This document shows, piece after piece, positions 9,201 through 18,031 of a stretch of DNA of 35,431 bases. The notes beneath the pieces were generated by a model that saw nothing but the letters and a program-made list of their open reading frames with translations, had not been told where the DNA came from and did no database searches. Numbering within the stretch: the first letter of the stretch is position 1; every line of letters starts with the position of its first letter. Source of the stretch: a virus. Made by a program: the position numbers and the translations under genes. Location of the stretch: IMG/VR virus record IMGVR_UViG_3300047550_003795, positions 1-35,431 of that record. The stretch is one strand, 5' to 3'.

Positions 9201-11435
9201 CTTGAGAAAAGGGAACTAAGGCCATCATTCAATGCCAATTCCTACAAATTCCAGTATTCTGGTGCTGGTAGTGGAATAACCCTCACCACAGACAATATAC
9301 TATGTCTTGATTACACAAAGTATTCCACGCCAATACTTTCACAGGAAAAGGCAAGTTCCACCATAAAGGCAAATCCATTCAATCTACCAAACTGGGTTGG
9401 AAACATAAAGATAACCCCTGTGGCGGACAATTGGTTTGATAGGACGGAAAGACCTATTGTGAAGTCAAATGACAATAGTGTAAATGATGCCTGGCTTGTA
9501 AGCAACATGAACGACTCCCGTGGATATGGAACTCAGTGGAATGATTGGGAGAGCATTTGGTCTGGAATATCAATTGAATTGACGGAGGCCGAATCCAAGA
9601 AGAATAATCAATTCTTCTCAAAGCCACGAACCGTAAAGACCACCAAGGTTGTAGATGATAAGTTTACTTCAGTTTATGGAATACAGAGGTTCACCAGTTC
9701 TGTAGATAAGGTCAAGAACAATTACATAAACGATTTCAGAAAGAAGAACTTCTACTCCGAGGTTGCATCGAATACGATAGTTAACAAGAGTATCGCTCCG
9801 CTGGTTAGGGAGAATACGATAACATTCAATGTGTACAACATGAAGCCGAAGGTTTCGGTTCATGTATTCTTTGATAATGTAAATGTCGATCAGTATTGTT
9901 CAGTTGCAGGACAGACCGGATCATTTGTGACTGATTCTGAGAACGGGTCTCTGCTGAATGTTGTGTTCACCATACCAGAAGGAGTTTTTGAGGTTGGTGA
10001 GAAAATCCTGCGAGTTGTTGATGATATAAACAATACCGTTGAGAACGCGACCACAATTGCCGAGACTGTCTATCACTGTACGGGTATTAAGGAGGACGAC
10101 TATCTTGGAATATCATCCGTAAGACCTGCTGAAATAAGAAAGAAGACTCCAAACAGCAGTAAGATAGTCTCGAATCCCCTATATCCACAGAAGAACATAA
10201 ACACATCAAAGTATAACCTATGGATCGATCCACTTTCACAGACATTTGAGATATCCGAGTCTTCATATCCAAACGGAATATATCTGGAAAGCATTGATCT
10301 ATTCGTTGCAAACAAGGATGACAATCTTCCACTTACGGTGGAAATTTGCCCAACTGTCAACGGAATTCCAAACTCATCGGTGATTATTCCCTTCAGTACA
10401 GTGGTGAAGAATCCATCTGGTATATCGGCAGACAATGTTAATCCCACCGCAACCAATTTTAGGTTCTCTTCGCCAGTTTATCTTTCTCCAGGAACATATG
10501 GAATTCTGATAAGGACAAACACATCAAACTATTCGCTGTTCACCGCGAACATAGGAGAACTGGACATTCTAACCAATGAAAGAATATCCAGCACATTTGC
10601 TGGTGGAGCGTTGTTCAAACCACAGAATAGTGCTGATCCGCAGGGAGATTCGAGCACCGATCTAATGTTCCGTCTCAACAGATGCCAGTTCTCAACTCCA
10701 TCTTCCAGTGCAATAGTCCTAAGCCATGTTGCACAGGGTGGAAGCAATTATGCAAATCTCGTTCAACCATCAATATTTGCATTCACTCCACCAGGCGTTT
10801 CGGTGCAAACCAAGGTGAAGTTTGATGCGGATGAATACGAAGCGATCCCAAACAGAAATCTGTACCTACAGAAGACTTATACCATAACCGACTCTTCAGT
10901 TTTTGAACTAAATGTTTATCCAAATGTTGTGTTTAACAACACATCAACATTCATGATTGACATGGACAGAACATCGGCAATTGTTGTGGAGAACATCGTC
11001 AACAGCAGCGATAGCACTACGCAAGAGACATCTCCATCATCAGGAAAAACCGACTCAACCGCAAGATACATCAGCAAGAGAGTTACCTTGCCCGCAGGGA
11101 AGGTGGCATACGAACTGAAGGTCATACTTGATGCTAACATACCACAAAACACATTCATCAAGGTATATGGAAGGGCATTCAACAATTCACAATTGAATGC
11201 ATCGGTTGATAATCAGCCATATGGACTCATGACTGAGGATACTCCAAGTGGATTCCTTGCTGGCGGAAATAGATCATATTCTCTGAATTCACAGGATTTC
11301 CGTGAAGCATCATTCACATACAATACTCCAGAATCCTCTTCGTTCGATACATTTTCGGTCAAGGTATGCATGTATTCCTCCGACAAATCAAAGGTTCCTG
11401 TGATCAAGAATCTTAGAATAGTGGCTCTTCAATGA
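6213..11435 (+). CDS. Large DUF4815-type baseplate/tail structural protein
   Basis: At 1740 aa this is the largest gene in the window. The N-terminus (FNVNPYYDDFNEDKKFIRML, then FRPGYAVQSRELTQLQTIL and QNQIERFGNHIFKDGS) is the DUF4815 signature of long virion proteins in marine T4-like phages. Around residues 1325-1440 is a second family-like segment (LWIDPLSQTF, SIDLFVANKDDNLPLTVEI, VYLSPGTYGILI), and the C-terminal 150 residues are beta-rich, ending KNLRIVALQ. It occupies the position of T4 genes 9-11, so a role as a peripheral baseplate protein that receives the fibres is likely, but no T4 equivalent is established from sequence. AGGAG at 6199-6203, nine bases before the ATG, is a strong ribosome binding site. 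The stop overlaps the next ATG (ATGA). Confidence 0.8.
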   Translation: MPSYDPNLFNVNPYYDDFNEDKKFIRMLFRPGYAVQSRELTQLQTILQNQIERFGNHIFKDGSRIIGGEISTQTLSYVRLEPSTVDIPASLIVDSDIVGYDLIERDSGGNISVRARVVDYIPKEHEEDPYGIAVVTYLTGGEFSEEKNLESSNSNKTITVKTSPSTATISHAGDCRVVGTNEGIYYINGFFIKTDNQFQPAYNTINGIRQFGSPTGVMGFDVSTLIISEADDYTLKDPASGNYNYNAPGSHRYKIDLVLSFVDSIANKNFIELVTYASGVITKKVEDTQYSDLIRLFAQRTFDESGNYIVRPFDVSFRNATGNTFFADIGSGKAYIFGYEYETKFKDTISIPKARTSNLYEDYVVDNYFGNYIVGKYNTSNLAQLNSIFTNIRLSIGENTTAPVVYGASVEATGPELSNAVFSAKLLKVESNDSVNSSESGQTMDFRAYIADVSYINVTPVSGPYSTNLYLFDPRTNVSYKLLDKITMLRDISSTNSVLPAFSGTDRQSLIFPLNGNTPATMVKSVEELSYIHEVFRGFVVSSLNPYPTISLAQGAEFNWCLSSGFVPSGNEIELSSVDGYYLVYASGTAFPIGTVIKIVSSTATVASGETKITAKISGDGDTVVITSNIPYGSYYLVGKSKNISIGLSTTTDPATKIRKKTLTSYSETVTNLTNTIDTFKRVVTRNSANSISAIHFVLNRSDVYSITSVVDGFGNDVSGEFFFDNGQRDATYDLAKLHVKPQYFTKYEPGKTFQIVVSYSYFEHSGYGPFLKESYFGITYDNIPMYVSPTTENTIHLANAVDYRYQAKIVGYIATGATAGSTASETPTVVFNRPIVSYSNGFIPMPFTIKHSHNAYLPRIDKMVIARNISSDGDITTLQRIPGIPSDSPIVPEDLGDSMTLFVLSIPAYTFNATDVKADSVGNSRFTMKDIGNISKRVDDLEQFAVLNEQELDVVSRNIVKTNGVNGIKTAVLVDTFDGHSVADVADSDHRCSIDLEKRELRPSFNANSYKFQYSGAGSGITLTTDNILCLDYTKYSTPILSQEKASSTIKANPFNLPNWVGNIKITPVADNWFDRTERPIVKSNDNSVNDAWLVSNMNDSRGYGTQWNDWESIWSGISIELTEAESKKNNQFFSKPRTVKTTKVVDDKFTSVYGIQRFTSSVDKVKNNYINDFRKKNFYSEVASNTIVNKSIAPLVRENTITFNVYNMKPKVSVHVFFDNVNVDQYCSVAGQTGSFVTDSENGSLLNVVFTIPEGVFEVGEKILRVVDDINNTVENATTIAETVYHCTGIKEDDYLGISSVRPAEIRKKTPNSSKIVSNPLYPQKNINTSKYNLWIDPLSQTFEISESSYPNGIYLESIDLFVANKDDNLPLTVEICPTVNGIPNSSVIIPFSTVVKNPSGISADNVNPTATNFRFSSPVYLSPGTYGILIRTNTSNYSLFTANIGELDILTNERISSTFAGGALFKPQNSADPQGDSSTDLMFRLNRCQFSTPSSSAIVLSHVAQGGSNYANLVQPSIFAFTPPGVSVQTKVKFDADEYEAIPNRNLYLQKTYTITDSSVFELNVYPNVVFNNTSTFMIDMDRTSAIVVENIVNSSDSTTQETSPSSGKTDSTARYISKRVTLPAGKVAYELKVILDANIPQNTFIKVYGRAFNNSQLNASVDNQPYGLMTEDTPSGFLAGGNRSYSLNSQDFREASFTYNTPESSSFDTFSVKVCMYSSDKSKVPVIKNLRIVALQ

Positions 11436-11602
11436 AAGACTATATCAGAGATCCAAAAACTGGAGCCTTGTTCTTCAACAATCCACAAAAGGAAGAGGAA
11501 ATATTGAGGAATAGAAATCTAAATGCCGAGATGGAATCCATGAAAGAGGAAATAAATAGTCTTAAGAGACTCTTAAACGAACTACTAGTAAAGAGAAATT
11601 GA
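11432..11602 (+). CDS. Small helical protein, 56 aa, unknown function
   Basis: A short gene overlapping the end of the DUF4815 gene by an ATGA, with its stop one base before the next ATG. The 56-aa product starts MKDYIRDPKTGALFFNNPQK and continues as a charged amphipathic helix (KEEEILRNRN, then MKEEINSLKRLLNELLVKRN) with heptad-like leucine and isoleucine spacing, so a short coiled coil is likely. The exact fit between its neighbours argues that it is real. Proteins beginning with a similar DPKTGALFFND phrase are, as I recall, found in tail clusters of other myoviruses, but no function is known to me. A chaperone or a small trimerisation or linker component of the fibre base is conceivable (inference). 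Confidence 0.7.
   Translation: MKDYIRDPKTGALFFNNPQKEEEILRNRNLNAEMESMKEEINSLKRLLNELLVKRN
11551..11558 (+). promoter_or_regulatory. Candidate T4-type late promoter (AATAAATA)
   Basis: AATAAATA followed by GT matches the T4 late promoter TATAAATA at 7 of 8 positions and ends 45 bases before the 868-aa fibre gene. It lies inside the 56-aa gene. The same octamer, followed by GG, precedes gp19 and the prohead core gene. Chance occurrence in AT-rich coding DNA cannot be excluded. Confidence 0.3.
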
Positions 11603-11603
11603 A

Positions 11604-14210
11604 ATGCCGACAGGTCCATCAAGCAGCAGTTACATAATCCCACCACTCACTCTTTCCGATACCTTCTATGAATGGTATAAGTTGACCAACGATGAGATAA
11701 TCGATAAATTAAATCGTCTCAAGGTCTACACTACCGCTGGAAGCACTGGTATAGAGACATTGCAAGGTGACGATGGAATTGCGACGATATACATCGCCCC
11801 TGTAATTCCAGGCGACCACACATTCACTGGAAACATAACATTCGATGGATCGGTTACAACCGTAAATACAAATTTCCTTACAGTAGACGATTACAACATT
11901 GTTCTTGGTGCAGTTGGAACTGGTGGTTCGAATACTGGTGGAACAAGTGACGACAAGATAACTCAGGAGGGTGGAGGAGGAATAGTAATCGCGGGAGCCT
12001 GCGGAAACAAGTATTTTCTATGGAAGGCTTATGAAGGAGTCGGTAGGACATATTCCGCATGGAGAATAAGTGATTCGCTGGCATTCAGTGGTGATGCTAA
12101 ATTCTATTCAAACAACAATTCATTTTCCTTTGTCGAGGGTGATGATTCAACTCCTGCATCATCAATGACAATAAAGACATACAGTAGTGGAAGCACCATA
12201 GATGTTCAGACATATTTTGACATATCTGGTGGGACAACATACACCAATGCAGTATATCTCAGGGATGGATCATCCAGATTGATAGATTCATCGCTGATCA
12301 AGAGATTCAGCAGTATATCCAACATAACATCAATAGGAATCACATTTGGCTCATCGGTAAGACACGATGTCTCAAGTGGTGGATTGACTCTGGCACAAGC
12401 GAACAATGTGTCAAATGCGGAATCCCTTGGTGTTGTAGTAGGATTCAGTATTCCATCACAGACTGTCGATGTGTGTCTGCTGGGATATGTCGGAGGAACC
12501 TTCTCGGGTTCAATAGCATCCGCTGATGCAACAACTGTTCTCGGAACAGGAGAATTCTATTTTCTTTCGGACTCAGAGGCTGGAAAGATAACAAAGAATG
12601 CCCCAACTCTGACAAATACCGTCAGAAAACCACTTCTATATGCCCTTGGTTCAAATAAGGCCATGGTGATGAACTATGTTGGAAATAAGATAGTTGATAT
12701 AGATTCAATCTATTCAAAGATAAACTCATCTACCGTAATAATAAATCATACTGATGGATATTTCTCAATCGGTGATGTCGTTAGATTCGAAGAGGGAATC
12801 ACATCTTCTTCCAGACCACATGGATCGTATGTTAAGGCAAGTTCAGCAAGTCCAGAGGAATCCGAGGCTCTTGGAGTAATATCAAAGATAAATTATGGTG
12901 GCAGCGGTTCATCCTCACTCATGACAGTCTCGGGATTCATAGATCTCAGCGGAATGACTGGTTCAACCCTATCTCCGGGTATGGTTTACTATCTCGGAAT
13001 AGATCCTGGTAGGTTGACCGAAACACCACCGGCATCAATAGGAACCGTTAGAAAACCAATACTTGTAGCCGTAAGTCCCAATACTGGAATTGTTCAGAAC
13101 TATGTTGGTCTTGTAGTGGGAACGGATACATCTTCCTCTGGAACAACCACCGTTAGTAACGGTGCCGCAAGAACAACCAATAAACTGATAAACGGAAATT
13201 TCGATGTATGGCAGAGGGGAACAACCTTTGGATATAGATCCGTAACAACGGAACTTGATCGATACTGTGCCGATAGGTGGAAAGTTGTAAACAGCGGAGC
13301 ACTTGCTTCAGACAGACTTTCCATGCAAGTAAATCAAATTGCTCTTTCGCTTGGCGATCTTGAGGGAAGCAATGTATATTCGAAATACGCATTGGAATTC
13401 GACATAGGCACTGGTGGATACACAAGTGATAGTGAAACCTATCTGTTCCAGAGAGTGGAGGGAATAGAACATCTCCCCAGAGGTTATGCAACCGTATCAT
13501 TCTATGCCAAGTCAACAGTAAGCAATTCTCGCCTTGGAGTTTCTTTCAGAAGAGATTTCGGTGGAGGAACCGCCCCAGACTATCTGACCACAGGAGTGAC
13601 AAATTCCCAATATGTTCCTGGGTTTGTAATAACACCCCCAACATACTGGAAGAAGTTCACATACACATTTGCACTTCCTGATTGCGATGGTGGAGTTATA
13701 GGAAATCTACAAAATGATGGACCTGAATTGAGATTCCATCTTCGGGCAGGAACCACATTTGCAGGAAAATCCGTCAGTGAAGCAATCAATCCGAATATTG
13801 CTGGAGTCAACAACTACAAGATTCAGATAGCACAGGTTCAATTCGAGGAAGGTCTTGCTGCAAATCCATTTGTAGAACTTGATCCACAATCAGAGTTCAC
13901 AAAATGTCTTAGATACTATCAAACAACTTCATCTGTGATTCCCTTCAGACAATTGACCGCCAGTAGTGTCACCGGTCCAGATTCAATAATGGCAATCGGA
14001 TTGGGACTTAATAGTTTCATTACCCCAAGATATCCGGTGGAGATAAGAAATCCATCTTCATCCAGCATAAGCATAGCGGATCAGACGGCATCTCCACCAT
14101 CATCAAATTTCAGTATACTGCAAAGGGGAAGCAAGGGATTCCGCGCTCAAAGAATTGCTGGTTCACCTGGAAATCTAGAGTATCAATATCAAGTAGAATC
14201 GGAACTATAA
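11604..14210 (+). CDS. Tail fibre/adhesin with C-terminal carbohydrate-binding-like region
   Basis: This 868-aa fibre-type protein begins the host-recognition cassette. The N-terminal 110 residues (FYEWYKLTNDEIIDKLNRLK, then GNITFDGSVTTVNTNFLTVD) resemble the virion-anchoring start of marine T4-like fibre proteins. Residues about 272-362 and 420-505 are two copies of a module with the pattern LGVV...G...YYLS...GK.T...RKP(V/I/L)L...NYVG. A third copy lies in the next gene. Residues about 525-868 (NKLINGNFDVWQRGT, YRSVTTELDRYCADRWKV, IQIAQVQFEEG, FVELDPQSEFTKCLRYYQTT) form a C-terminal region widely seen on phage tail fibres and probably a beta-sandwich carbohydrate-binding domain. The start is one base past the previous stop. 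The receptor is unknown. Confidence 0.75.
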   Translation: MPTGPSSSSYIIPPLTLSDTFYEWYKLTNDEIIDKLNRLKVYTTAGSTGIETLQGDDGIATIYIAPVIPGDHTFTGNITFDGSVTTVNTNFLTVDDYNIVLGAVGTGGSNTGGTSDDKITQEGGGGIVIAGACGNKYFLWKAYEGVGRTYSAWRISDSLAFSGDAKFYSNNNSFSFVEGDDSTPASSMTIKTYSSGSTIDVQTYFDISGGTTYTNAVYLRDGSSRLIDSSLIKRFSSISNITSIGITFGSSVRHDVSSGGLTLAQANNVSNAESLGVVVGFSIPSQTVDVCLLGYVGGTFSGSIASADATTVLGTGEFYFLSDSEAGKITKNAPTLTNTVRKPLLYALGSNKAMVMNYVGNKIVDIDSIYSKINSSTVIINHTDGYFSIGDVVRFEEGITSSSRPHGSYVKASSASPEESEALGVISKINYGGSGSSSLMTVSGFIDLSGMTGSTLSPGMVYYLGIDPGRLTETPPASIGTVRKPILVAVSPNTGIVQNYVGLVVGTDTSSSGTTTVSNGAARTTNKLINGNFDVWQRGTTFGYRSVTTELDRYCADRWKVVNSGALASDRLSMQVNQIALSLGDLEGSNVYSKYALEFDIGTGGYTSDSETYLFQRVEGIEHLPRGYATVSFYAKSTVSNSRLGVSFRRDFGGGTAPDYLTTGVTNSQYVPGFVITPPTYWKKFTYTFALPDCDGGVIGNLQNDGPELRFHLRAGTTFAGKSVSEAINPNIAGVNNYKIQIAQVQFEEGLAANPFVELDPQSEFTKCLRYYQTTSSVIPFRQLTASSVTGPDSIMAIGLGLNSFITPRYPVEIRNPSSSSISIADQTASPPSSNFSILQRGSKGFRAQRIAGSPGNLEYQYQVESEL

Positions 14211-14220
14211 AGGATAAAAC

Positions 14221-16137
14221 ATGGGAACAAGTGCATTCGATCCTGTAGTGTTGGCTGATGTTCGTTCTGTGAAGAACAAGATCGATATTTCTGGCCTAAC
14301 GAGCGGAGTAACAACATTCTCTCCTGGAGATGTGATTCGATACGATCCCTCGACCGACAAGTATCTTCTTGCAAAGGCAGATACGCAGGTCAATGCCATG
14401 ATATTGGGTGTTGTCGAAACCATAAATGGAAATGACATGACAATAGTCTATTCTGGTGAGATAAATCTACCAGATTCGGTCTACACCTCCATGACAGGAG
14501 CAACGGCTGCACAGGTTCTGTATCTTTCGGATACAAACGCAGGCAAGTTGACTGCAACCCCACCGTCAAATCAAGGAAGTGTGATAAAACCAGTTGTGGT
14601 TGTCAGCGGAACTCTACAGAGTTCATCTCCAAGTCCCTTGGGAAACATAGATGGAATCGTGGTGAACACCACAGGAACAATAATAACTGGTGACTCGACA
14701 GTGGATCTGAGTGATATACAACCTGTGGGTTCAATAAGTGCTTTTGCTGGCTCGACTGCAAGCATTCCTTCGGGATGGCAACTATGTGATGGTGGACTTC
14801 TTAGCATTTCTCAATATCCCGATCTATATGCTGCGGTAAATGAAGGAAAACTCTATGGATTTGCACAGCAAATCACACTAACATATGACACTGCCAATTC
14901 TTCCACACCACTAAATTCATCGAATCTGGTTGGTGCAAGATTTACTGTGTCGAGGCCGTCCATAACATTTCTATGCACCATATTAAGTGGAACTGTAACA
15001 TCAACCGGAAACATAGACAACGCCGAAGTGCTAGTAGAGCCTACGGACAGCAATTCCGGAAACTATCACAACAGTCAGGTGATAACCAATGATGTGGCAA
15101 GAATGGAAGTTCTCGTTGGTGGGGTGTATACTTCAATCAGTTCCATATACACGGTTTCCGCATCTGGTGGTCAGCCAAAGACTAAGTTCAGAAAGCCCGA
15201 TATAAGATCAAGATTCATAATAGGCGACTCAACCGGTTATACCGGTGAAATGAATACCACATTCGATTCGTATACTCTAGGAATGTATGGAGGAGAAGAA
15301 GAACATACTCTCAGCACATCGGAACTTGCCTTACACGATCATTCTTCTTCTGGACTCTTTGTCTCCATAGCAAATAATCCAACCGTGACACACAATCTTA
15401 CCACCGCAGTTGCTGGTGCTCATAGCCATGTGGTCAGACTATTGAATCCAGTAAATGGAAGAACCAATCTCGGTACATTGAATCAGTTCAATTATTTCGG
15501 TTCAACACAGGTTCCGGCGGTAACTCCAGGATCAGTGGATACATCACCAAATAATCAGGTAATCACCGAAACCATCACTGGTCATAGTCATGCAGTAACA
15601 GGACAAATAACGGTAAACACCGCAAGTCTATCCCCAACTGTCAATGGAACTGTATCAAGCACTGGTTCTGGATTACCCCACAATAATGTTCCGCAGCACA
15701 TAGTAATGCTGTGGATAATAAAGGTTCGAAAAGATTCATATGCCAAGATACTGAAACTCGGTCCTTCGAGTGGGGGTGCTGTTCTGGCAAAAAACACCGC
15801 CAAGAAATGGGCGAGAATGAGTTCCGGTGCTGGAGCAACGATAGACATAGCATATGGTTCATGGGGAACAGTCAATAGAATTGGTAACGGAAATTATATT
15901 CTGAATCACAACTACATAAATGATGTTGATGGAAACAGTGCAGAAGCCACCAAATACATAATTGAGACAACGATAAGCAAGACACAAGGCTCAACCGCCA
16001 TGTTGTTTGCGAATCCATATGGAACTACGGGTGGATACACATTTGGAATTCAGATTTACGATGTTGTTGGTGCTACACATAGTGATAAATTTGATTATCT
16101 AAACATAGTAATGTACGGTGGGGGAACCGCTGTATGA
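14221..16137 (+). CDS. Tail-collar fibre (gp12-like short tail fibre)
   Basis: A 638-aa protein with a phage tail-collar domain: PVGSISAFAGSTASIPSGWQ followed by LCDGGLLSISQYPDLYAAV near residues 167-205, and the partner segment FRKPDIRSRFIIG near residue 323. About 115 residues are inserted between halves that are normally close. Downstream are His pairs LHDH (about 369), AHSH (about 400) and GHSH (about 454), reminiscent of the metal-binding HxH of T4 gp12, then VPQHIVMLWIIKV (about 490-503), the usual end of the collar module. Residues 505-638 form an additional unrecognised tip domain. Residues about 57-147 carry a copy of the module found twice in the preceding fibre. AAGGA six bases before the ATG supports the start. 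The likely role is receptor binding or baseplate attachment. Confidence 0.8.
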   Translation: MGTSAFDPVVLADVRSVKNKIDISGLTSGVTTFSPGDVIRYDPSTDKYLLAKADTQVNAMILGVVETINGNDMTIVYSGEINLPDSVYTSMTGATAAQVLYLSDTNAGKLTATPPSNQGSVIKPVVVVSGTLQSSSPSPLGNIDGIVVNTTGTIITGDSTVDLSDIQPVGSISAFAGSTASIPSGWQLCDGGLLSISQYPDLYAAVNEGKLYGFAQQITLTYDTANSSTPLNSSNLVGARFTVSRPSITFLCTILSGTVTSTGNIDNAEVLVEPTDSNSGNYHNSQVITNDVARMEVLVGGVYTSISSIYTVSASGGQPKTKFRKPDIRSRFIIGDSTGYTGEMNTTFDSYTLGMYGGEEEHTLSTSELALHDHSSSGLFVSIANNPTVTHNLTTAVAGAHSHVVRLLNPVNGRTNLGTLNQFNYFGSTQVPAVTPGSVDTSPNNQVITETITGHSHAVTGQITVNTASLSPTVNGTVSSTGSGLPHNNVPQHIVMLWIIKVRKDSYAKILKLGPSSGGAVLAKNTAKKWARMSSGAGATIDIAYGSWGTVNRIGNGNYILNHNYINDVDGNSAEATKYIIETTISKTQGSTAMLFANPYGTTGGYTFGIQIYDVVGATHSDKFDYLNIVMYGGGTAV

Positions 16138-16151
16138 TAAAGGATCATTGA

Positions 16152-18020
16152 ATGGCTGAATTTTCGGCACATAGAGTAACGCTTCCTGCTGGAGATCGTG
16201 TGGCTATTGCCACTGATTTGAATTTATATGTGTCTCCCTATGGAGACGATGTAATCAATACTGGTACGGATTCAAGTTCTCCATTTAAAACAATTGAACG
16301 AGCCATTCAATGGTTAGGAGACAAGTATATTTCAAAAACCGGATTTGTCACCATAAATTTTGCGGCTGGAATATACGATCTGACCAGCGAATTGGTGTTG
16401 GACCATCCAGAGGGAGAAAGAATAGCACTTGTGGGCGCAGAGCCAGAAACATTGATTCTTCAGAGTGTGGATTCGTACAAGACAAGAGGATTCACGGCTG
16501 ATCAATTCTCTCCATTCTATTCAAACACTAGACATCTTATTGGTATAAAGTGCGTGAGACCGGATGATTCAGCAGGTTATGCTGAAATAGATACGGGAGT
16601 TGGATCTCTGAACTCCATGGGATTGGTTGAAAATGGATATGGAGTGATAGTAGAAGATTATGATTTTGTATACAACAATTCTTACAATCCAATTGGATTT
16701 TATACATCTTTTCCAAACAATGCCAGAAATCTAATTGTTCGCGGTGCATCGATAATGGGTTGTCATAAACTGATTGGTGCAAGTGGTAATGGTTCATTCT
16801 TGACGCTTGAATCAACGATTCGCGACGATTGGATGGCTGTTCCGTCAATTAGTTCTGGTCAAACTATTAGATATTTTTGGGGAAACGCTCAAAATGGAGT
16901 TACTTATGACTTTGCTGGCATCCCCGGCGGATATTGTGGCAATGCTTCTGATGTCAGTGAAGATATTAGCAATAATTCATTAAATAATGCTAGATATAAA
17001 CATACATTTAGCACAGTTCCCATTGGATACTATGGAACAGTTAGTACTTCGGGAATACCAGCATCAGCGGTGGCAAATGTCATTGGATTGACACTTCCAC
17101 TGGGTCAACTATCTCCATCTGTTGGTGGAACAGCAAATTTTACACAGAATACTATTTATGAGGGAAACGGAACAAATAGGAGTGCGTCCTATTCCTATGC
17201 TTGCGGAAGCACATATTCTTTCATAAATGACACAATTTTGTTGGGAAATGGAAATAACCATCATAAATGGGATGCTCTTGTATCTCCACCAGGATCTCCA
17301 CCAGGATTTGGAAATACTTTGTCACTTAGAACAAATAATTCCAACAGAATAACCGTTAAGGTAATACCAACCGTATTCAGAAGATTTGGAAACATAATCT
17401 CAATACCGACATCTGGACTTAGAAAAATAAAGAACATATTCTTCAATGGAAAGAATATGTGCTATCACTATGGAATGATTTCTAGCGGACTTTCGTCAAC
17501 TGAAAGTTACAGCAACAAGATGGCTATCCATGCATCCAATTCAAAGTTGGGTGAGGCAGTCGAAAATGAACCATCAGGACTTGGATCTGGCCTATGCACA
17601 AATGTCGGTATAGCAAATTTTCATACCGCGGTATTCTGCGACAATCATACTCGTTGCAATTTGGGAAAGATAGTGGCATCAAACTGTTCGTTTGGCATAT
17701 ATGCAAATGATGGTTCTTCGGTGCAGACTTCTGGTAGTGTATGCACTGGTATTGCATCAAATGCATTTTCTGCACTTAATTCCTCAACCATGACATTGGA
17801 AAGATGCTATTCAGCATTTACGGGACAATCACTTGTCACTCTTAAACTGAAGAGCGGTGGAACTTTTGCCGAGAATTCCTTTATTCCTGGTCAGACATAC
17901 TCCTCTCCAGATGGAAAAATAACGGGAACCGTATGGGATTGGAATTCAAGGGATAGGGTTCTCAATATAGCAGTAAGGGTTGGTTTAGCCGAAGGTGGCG
18001 ATCCAAAGACACAGAGATAA
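16152..18020 (+). CDS. Beta-helix tail fibre/tailspike-like protein
   Basis: A 622-aa protein. Residues 23-60 (NLYVSPYGDD, then SSPFKTIERAIQWLGDKY) and the following INFAAGIYDLTSEL and GERIALVGAE are the entry to a parallel right-handed beta-helix of the pectate-lyase-like type, in which YVSPxGxD...TSPFxTIxxA is typical. Asn/Gly/Ser-rich coils follow (YGVIVEDYDF, NLIVRGASIMGC, FGIYANDGSSVQ). Such folds serve as fibre stalks or as enzymatic tailspikes that cleave surface polysaccharide. I cannot identify catalytic residues, so enzymatic activity is unproven. AAAGGA lies seven bases before the ATG. Three neighbouring genes are also fibre-like. Confidence 0.7.
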   Translation: MAEFSAHRVTLPAGDRVAIATDLNLYVSPYGDDVINTGTDSSSPFKTIERAIQWLGDKYISKTGFVTINFAAGIYDLTSELVLDHPEGERIALVGAEPETLILQSVDSYKTRGFTADQFSPFYSNTRHLIGIKCVRPDDSAGYAEIDTGVGSLNSMGLVENGYGVIVEDYDFVYNNSYNPIGFYTSFPNNARNLIVRGASIMGCHKLIGASGNGSFLTLESTIRDDWMAVPSISSGQTIRYFWGNAQNGVTYDFAGIPGGYCGNASDVSEDISNNSLNNARYKHTFSTVPIGYYGTVSTSGIPASAVANVIGLTLPLGQLSPSVGGTANFTQNTIYEGNGTNRSASYSYACGSTYSFINDTILLGNGNNHHKWDALVSPPGSPPGFGNTLSLRTNNSNRITVKVIPTVFRRFGNIISIPTSGLRKIKNIFFNGKNMCYHYGMISSGLSSTESYSNKMAIHASNSKLGEAVENEPSGLGSGLCTNVGIANFHTAVFCDNHTRCNLGKIVASNCSFGIYANDGSSVQTSGSVCTGIASNAFSALNSSTMTLERCYSAFTGQSLVTLKLKSGGTFAENSFIPGQTYSSPDGKITGTVWDWNSRDRVLNIAVRVGLAEGGDPKTQR

Positions 18021-18031
18021 CGGAAATATAG

